This document shows positions 60,578 to 64,000 of a stretch of DNA of 64,000 nucleotides, piece by piece. Each line of letters begins with the position of its first letter. The first letter of the stretch is position 1. This DNA is from JASDSY01 sp041441465. GTDB lineage: Bacteria > Muiribacteriota > UBA9980. A program made the position numbers and the translations under genes. The notes under the pieces are model-generated. The model made no database searches, was not told the origin of the DNA, and saw nothing but the letters and a program-made list of their open reading frames with translations. The stretch spans positions 124,001-188,000 of the forward strand of contig JASDSY010000040.1 in NCBI GenBank assembly GCA_041441465.1. The letters run 5' to 3'.

Positions 60578-63500
60578 TTATAATTTTAATTTTTTTATTT
60601 CTTGAGTTAACATGTCTATTTCATATTTAAGTTTTTCAAACAAATTTAATGCGCCTTCTGTTATTCCATTTTTTCCCATTATTTCAAGTTCAGATAAAAT
60701 ATTTACGGCTTGCGCTGCGCCGAGCACAAGTACCGCTCCTTTGAATTTGTGCGCTGAAAATCTGAGCTTTTGGGCGTCACGCATATTAATAGCCGCAGAT
60801 ATTTCATGGATATTATTTTTATAGTCGGCGTTGAATGTTGAAATGTAAATTTTCATAAGTTCATTCTGGCCGTCCGTATATTTTTTAAATTTTTCGACAT
60901 CGAATATATCGCGGTTTATCATGCTGCCGTTTTTTATGGATGAAGCCATGGGGTTATTATTTTCAAGATGTTCATTAAATAAAATATATTTTTTCAATAT
61001 TATTTTTAATGATTCAAATTCTATAGGTTTGGACAGGTAATCGTCCATGCCTGCCGCAAGGCATTTTTCCCTTTCGCCTTTAATTACTCCAGCCGTTAAA
61101 GCGATGATGGGAACATGCCCGCCGGCTTCGTTTTCTATTGCTCTGATTTTAGCGGTTGCCGTATATCCGTCCATTTCAGGCATCTGTATGTCCATGAAAA
61201 TAATGTCAGGCCTGTATTTTTGGAATTTATCGACAGCTTCCAGTCCTGTTGCGGCTTCTATTAACTGCGCATTAGAGATATTTTTAACGATAACAGCCTT
61301 GGTAAGGTTCATATTCATTGCTACGTCATCGACTATTAAAATTTTTTTACCGCTTTCGAGGCCGGCATACAATTCTGCCGGGGCAATAGATATATTGTTG
61401 CGAATTTCATCTGATGTTTTTAAAGGTTCCTTTACTGTGCAAAGAGTTTTATAGAGATCGATTGTTTTAACAGGTTTAACAAGTTTAAAACGAACTCCAA
61501 GACTGACGCACTCATCGTGGATAGCGGCCGCGTCATTTGAGCTGTATATTAATATTTCAGGAGTTTTTTCTTCCGCCGGCTGATAGTTTTTTCTTATCAT
61601 TCTTATTGTTTCTATTCCATTCATGTACGGCATATTATAATCGATGATAATTATATCAAAAGATTCTGATTTCGCGATTTTTTCAAGCGCTTCAAATCCG
61701 GTGGAGGCGCATTGTGCCTCGATATGCCAATTAGTAAACATTTGTAACAAAATCGTCCGGTTATTTTCATTGTCGTCGACTATCAATGCGCGTCTTATGT
61801 CTTTAATTTTTCCGGTCGGAAGCGGTTCTGTATTTTCGAATGTTGTTATGATTGAGAAGTAAAATTTGCTTCCTTTGCCGGTATCGCTTTCAAGTTGTAT
61901 AGGGCCTCCGAGCTTTTCTGAAAGCATATTTGAAATGACCAGGCCGAGTCCGCTTCCGCCGAATTTACGCGTAGTGGAAGGATCCGCCTGTGAAAAAGCT
62001 TTAAATAATCTGCTTTGATTGGATTTTGAGATTCCGATGCCGGTATCGCGCACCGAGAAAATGAATTTGCCGGTATTGACATTTGTATTTTGGCACGGCT
62101 CGAATTTAACTGAGATTTCGATTTCGCCTTTTTCAGTGAATTTGACGGCATTGCTCGCTAAATTGACAAGTATTTGCCTGAGTCTTACAGGATCAGTTAT
62201 GATATAACGCGGTGTGTCGGCCGGTATGTTTAAGAGCAGTTCGAGTCCTTTTTGAGTTGCCCCGAATTTTATGACATCGATAGTTTGCTCAAGAAGCTCG
62301 ATAACATCTGTATTTATCATTTCCAATTCCAGTTTTCCGGCTTCGATTTTTGAAAAGTCCAGAATGTCGTTTATTATCCCGAGCAGGGTATGCGCTGAGG
62401 TATTGGCATTTTGCGCATATTGTTTCTGAACAGGGTTTAGTTTTGTTTCTATAAGTAATCCCGTAAATCCTATGACTCCGTTCAAGGGTGTCCTTATTTC
62501 ATGGCTCATATTGGCGAGAAATTCAGATTTTGATATATTCGCGTTTTGGGCTTCCGCTTCGGCTTTTTTTATATCGGTTATATCCCAGTTTGTTCCTATT
62601 ATTCGTGCAGGCGACCCGGTTTCGTCATTTAAAACCAATCCTAATGCTCTGATATTTCGTATGGTGCCGTCAGGCCTGATAATTCGGAATTCGGTGTCGA
62701 ATTCTTTTTCGCCGCGTATCGCCTGTTTGCATTCAGTATCGCAGCGTGTCAGATCGTCCGGATGGATTCCGGCCAGCCAGCTTTTATAGATATTATCGAA
62801 TTTTTCTTTCGAAATTCCGTAAAGCGAGAACATTTGATCGTCCCATGATAATTTATCATTTTTTATATCTAATTCCCAGATTCCTATTTTACCGGCTTTT
62901 AAAGCTAACGCCAGCCTGTTTGTTAATTGCGCTAATTTTTCTTCAGTGCGCTTACGCTCTGTGATGTCTATAAACGTTACCACTGCCCCGACGATTTTGC
63001 CTTCCTGGAAAAGAGGATATGACCAATATTCAGCCGGAAATGAAGTGCCGTCCGACCGCCACAGTACTTCGTCGTCGACATGCGTTCCTATGCCTTCACG
63101 AAAAGCTTTGAAAATTCTGCATGTTTCAATTAAAAATGGACTGCCGTCAGCGTGTTTTGAATGTATTTGCATGTGCATATTCCGGCCTATTAATTCTTCT
63201 TGATTTGAGTAACCGAGCAGCCTGATGCATGTATTATTGCAAAAAGTGCACTTGCCGTTCATATCGATTCCATATACGGCTTCCGCCATCGAATCAAGCA
63301 GGAGTCTCTGCATGCCTTCGCTGTTTTTCAGTTCTTCTGTAAGCTGCGCCGCTATTTTTCTTGCATTTTTTTGCGTATTAAATAATGAAAATGCCAGGCC
63401 GAACAGCAGAAAACTTATTGCAAGGCCGCCTGACAATACGAACCAGACCTGGCTGTATTTGGCAGTTGAAGCGAGTCCGCCGAGCTGTGTGATGAGCAGC

Positions 63501-64000
63501 GTCCAGCGCCTTCCGGCGAAATCTATTGGAATTATTCGGCTGACGTTTTTGGCTGCCGTCAAAGTTTTATCTTCGGTGCTCTGGCTGTTATACAGCAAAT
63601 TTTCACCAGATAATGTGCTGCCGTCATAAATTTGCAAATAAATATGCCGGTCGGACTGCTTGACATCCCAGCCGCGCAGTGTGCTGCGCATGAGGTCGGT
63701 CATCCTGTAAGGTGTGTAAACCCAGCCGTAAATTGCATTGCGTCGTTGTTCGACAGTATCGATAGTCATTCCATGCCGGTACAGCGGAAAGTACATTAGT
63801 GCTCCTGCCTGGATATCTTTGTCCGTTTCCTGCACTAAAGTCACTTTTCCAGTCATGGCGATCGTATTTTCATCGCGCGCGCGTTCCATCGCCTTCCGGC
63901 GGACTGATTCCGTAAACATGTCATAGCCGAAAGCGCGTAAGTTTCTGTCTTTAAAAGGTTCGATATATTTTATGGCTGTATAAAATTCTCTTTCGCCAGC
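60578..64000 (-). CDS. CHASE-domain hybrid histidine kinase with two receivers and HPt (5' end outside window)
   Basis: The frame is open to the window edge: before the first ATG (63919) it reads FYTAIKYIEPFKDRNLRAFG. That matches a CHASE sensor domain, so the gene starts further on and about 1140 residues are seen. Order: partial CHASE, a transmembrane segment (FVLSGGLAISFLLFGLAFSL), two PAS domains (AVYGIDMNGKCTFCNNTCIR; GIWELDIKNDKLSWDDQMF), HisKA with FLANMSHEIRTPLNGVIG, and HATPase with VRDTGIGI and GSGLGLVIS. Then come receiver 1 (ALIVDDNENNR; IIIIDYNMPYMNG), receiver 2 (ILIVDDVAMNM; IIFMDIQMPEMDGY) and an HPt domain with AHKFKGAVLVLGAA carrying the phosphoacceptor His. CHASE domains bind small extracellular ligands. 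This is a complete phosphorelay in one chain except for the output regulator. Confidence 0.94.
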   Translation of the reverse strand, partial: AGEREFYTAIKYIEPFKDRNLRAFGYDMFTESVRRKAMERARDENTIAMTGKVTLVQETDKDIQAGALMYFPLYRHGMTIDTVEQRRNAIYGWVYTPYRMTDLMRSTLRGWDVKQSDRHIYLQIYDGSTLSGENLLYNSQSTEDKTLTAAKNVSRIIPIDFAGRRWTLLITQLGGLASTAKYSQVWFVLSGGLAISFLLFGLAFSLFNTQKNARKIAAQLTEELKNSEGMQRLLLDSMAEAVYGIDMNGKCTFCNNTCIRLLGYSNQEELIGRNMHMQIHSKHADGSPFLIETCRIFKAFREGIGTHVDDEVLWRSDGTSFPAEYWSYPLFQEGKIVGAVVTFIDITERKRTEEKLAQLTNRLALALKAGKIGIWELDIKNDKLSWDDQMFSLYGISKEKFDNIYKSWLAGIHPDDLTRCDTECKQAIRGEKEFDTEFRIIRPDGTIRNIRALGLVLNDETGSPARIIGTNWDITDIKKAEAEAQNANISKSEFLANMSHEIRTPLNGVIGFTGLLIETKLNPVQKQYAQNANTSAHTLLGIINDILDFSKIEAGKLELEMINTDVIELLEQTIDVIKFGATQKGLELLLNIPADTPRYIITDPVRLRQILVNLASNAVKFTEKGEIEISVKFEPCQNTNVNTGKFIFSVRDTGIGISKSNQSRLFKAFSQADPSTTRKFGGSGLGLVISNMLSEKLGGPIQLESDTGKGSKFYFSIITTFENTEPLPTGKIKDIRRALIVDDNENNRTILLQMFTNWHIEAQCASTGFEALEKIAKSESFDIIIIDYNMPYMNGIETIRMIRKNYQPAEEKTPEILIYSSNDAAAIHDECVSLGVRFKLVKPVKTIDLYKTLCTVKEPLKTSDEIRNNISIAPAELYAGLESGKKILIVDDVAMNMNLTKAVIVKNISNAQLIEAATGLEAVDKFQKYRPDIIFMDIQMPEMDGYTATAKIRAIENEAGGHVPIIALTAGVIKGEREKCLAAGMDDYLSKPIEFESLKIILKKYILFNEHLENNNPMASSIKNGSMINRDIFDVEKFKKYTDGQNELMKIYISTFNADYKNNIHEISAAINMRDAQKLRFSAHKFKGAVLVLGAAQAVNILSELEIMGKNGITEGALNLFEKLKYEIDMLTQEIKKLKL

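Noticed and set aside
1..64000. tRNA or rRNA genes, CRISPR arrays, transposases or phage genes
   Set aside because: I looked for tRNA T-loop patterns, regular direct repeats and transposase or integrase proteins and found none I could support.

Overview
The window is visibly AT-rich bacterial chromosome. It carries about 40 protein genes, no rRNA, tRNA, CRISPR array, insertion sequence or phage gene that I can see. The organism cannot be named from this sequence. An OmpH/Skp-like periplasmic protein, an O-antigen-ligase-like protein, many signal peptides and a pullulanase-type exported enzyme suggest a diderm (outer-membrane) bacterium. Ribosome binding sites are strong (GGAGG), several genes start with GTG or TTG, and one probably starts with CTG. 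TGA is a normal stop codon in many genes, so the single in-frame TGA described below is a local recoding event and not a variant code.

Layout. 1-611 is the 3' end of asparaginyl-tRNA synthetase. 698-9528 is a block of exported proteins of mostly unknown function: a small anchored protein, a beta-propeller protein, a TPR protein, an OmpH/Skp-like coiled-coil protein and an 1819-residue secreted protein. 9772-15918 looks like one operon for membrane homeostasis: a STAS anti-sigma antagonist, an acyl-CoA/ACP synthetase fused to an acyl carrier domain and a PlsC acyltransferase, an LplT-like transporter fused to a second PlsC, and an MscS channel. 15899-17917 (minus) holds a coiled-coil protein and an exported Asn/Ser/Thr-rich protein. 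18113-20109 is a PAS histidine kinase followed by a selenocysteine-containing SelW/Rdx-like protein with a bacterial SECIS hairpin. 20275-25577 (minus) holds peptidase T, a TPR protein, a small unknown protein, oligoendopeptidase F and an RsbW-like anti-sigma kinase. A near-perfect sigma-54 promoter then drives an exported SPOR-like protein. 26933-32289 has an azoreductase, a maltose-O-acetyltransferase-type enzyme (minus), a YjbQ protein and a type I pullulanase. 32363-40273 is envelope biology: an O-antigen-ligase-like TPR protein, a SpoIID/LytB protein, an SH3b-NlpC/P60-like hydrolase (minus) and an exported HExxH metallopeptidase.

40503-42596 is a divergent EF-G-like GTPase. 43016-45670 is a large exported protein without a recognised domain. 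45947-49615 joins a cyclic-nucleotide-domain histidine kinase with an exported phospholipase-D-family protein and a second YjbQ paralog. 49853-53027 holds a polysaccharide deacetylase, Maf and a TPR protein. 53149-56256 (minus) is a deacetylase-like/beta-propeller fusion. 56322-59183 and 60578-64000 (minus, running off the window) are large hybrid histidine kinases with a tandem GNAT acetyltransferase between them.

The genes are mainly concerned with the cell envelope, signalling and peptide or glucan use. The observation most likely to be missed by ordinary gene calling is the UGA-interrupted SelW-like gene at 19894-20109. The next most interesting are the split fatty-acid/lysophospholipid recycling pair, the undescribed exported block at 698-9528, the CTG-initiated kinase and the sigma-54 promoter. 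Recognisable promoters of TTGAYW-16/17-TATAAT type and A/U-flanked hairpin terminators delimit most transcription units.
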